Origin: Gammaproteobacteria bacterium
GTDB lineage: Bacteria; Pseudomonadota; Gammaproteobacteria; Pseudomonadales; Azotimanducaceae_A
NCBI GenBank assembly: GCA_026713405.1
Contig: JAPOON010000479.1
Coordinates: 1 to 6,679 of the forward strand
Length of the DNA stretch: 6,679 nt
Reading direction: 5' to 3'
The notes under the pieces were generated by a model. The model did not search any database. It worked only from the letters and a program-made list of their open reading frames with translations, and was not told the origin of the DNA. Each line of letters opens with the position of its first letter. Position 1 is the first letter of the stretch. Positions 6,678 to 6,679 of this stretch are shown piece by piece. Made by a program: the position numbers and the translations under genes.

Positions 6678-6679
6678 AT

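Overview
The window looks like ordinary chromosome from a GC-rich gammaproteobacterium. The strongest evidence is the minus-strand order tRNA-Gln, prs, rplY, pth, ychF. I recall this arrangement from Pseudomonas and relatives, where ispE usually lies just before the tRNA. The protein sequences also align closely with their E. coli counterparts. I cannot name a genus. The long acidic tail on L25 and the high GC would fit many free-living gammaproteobacteria.

Plus strand, 1-2983: three genes of an ABC importer for polyamines, of the putrescine PotFGHI type. They are the ATPase PotG (5' end outside the window), then the two inner-membrane permeases PotH and PotI. The periplasmic binding protein PotF is not in the window and probably lies upstream. 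PotG hydrolyses ATP and docks on the EAA loops of PotH and PotI, which together form the channel.

Minus strand, 6677-2973 (reading right to left): tRNA-Gln(UUG), ribose-phosphate pyrophosphokinase (prs), the long form of ribosomal protein L25 (rplY), peptidyl-tRNA hydrolase (pth) and the ribosome-associated ATPase YchF. This is a housekeeping cluster that links PRPP supply for nucleotides with translation. The gaps are 50 nt for prs-rplY, 15 nt for rplY-pth and 194 nt for pth-ychF.

The two gene groups converge, and the ends of potI and ychF overlap by 11 bp, leaving no space for a terminator between them. The spacers pth-ychF and potH-potI each hold GC-rich inverted repeats that could fold in two mutually exclusive ways. 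I found no mobile element, CRISPR array, phage gene or unknown gene cluster, and nothing that looks like a new system. The findings are modest: gene overlap, intergenic structure and small protein variations.
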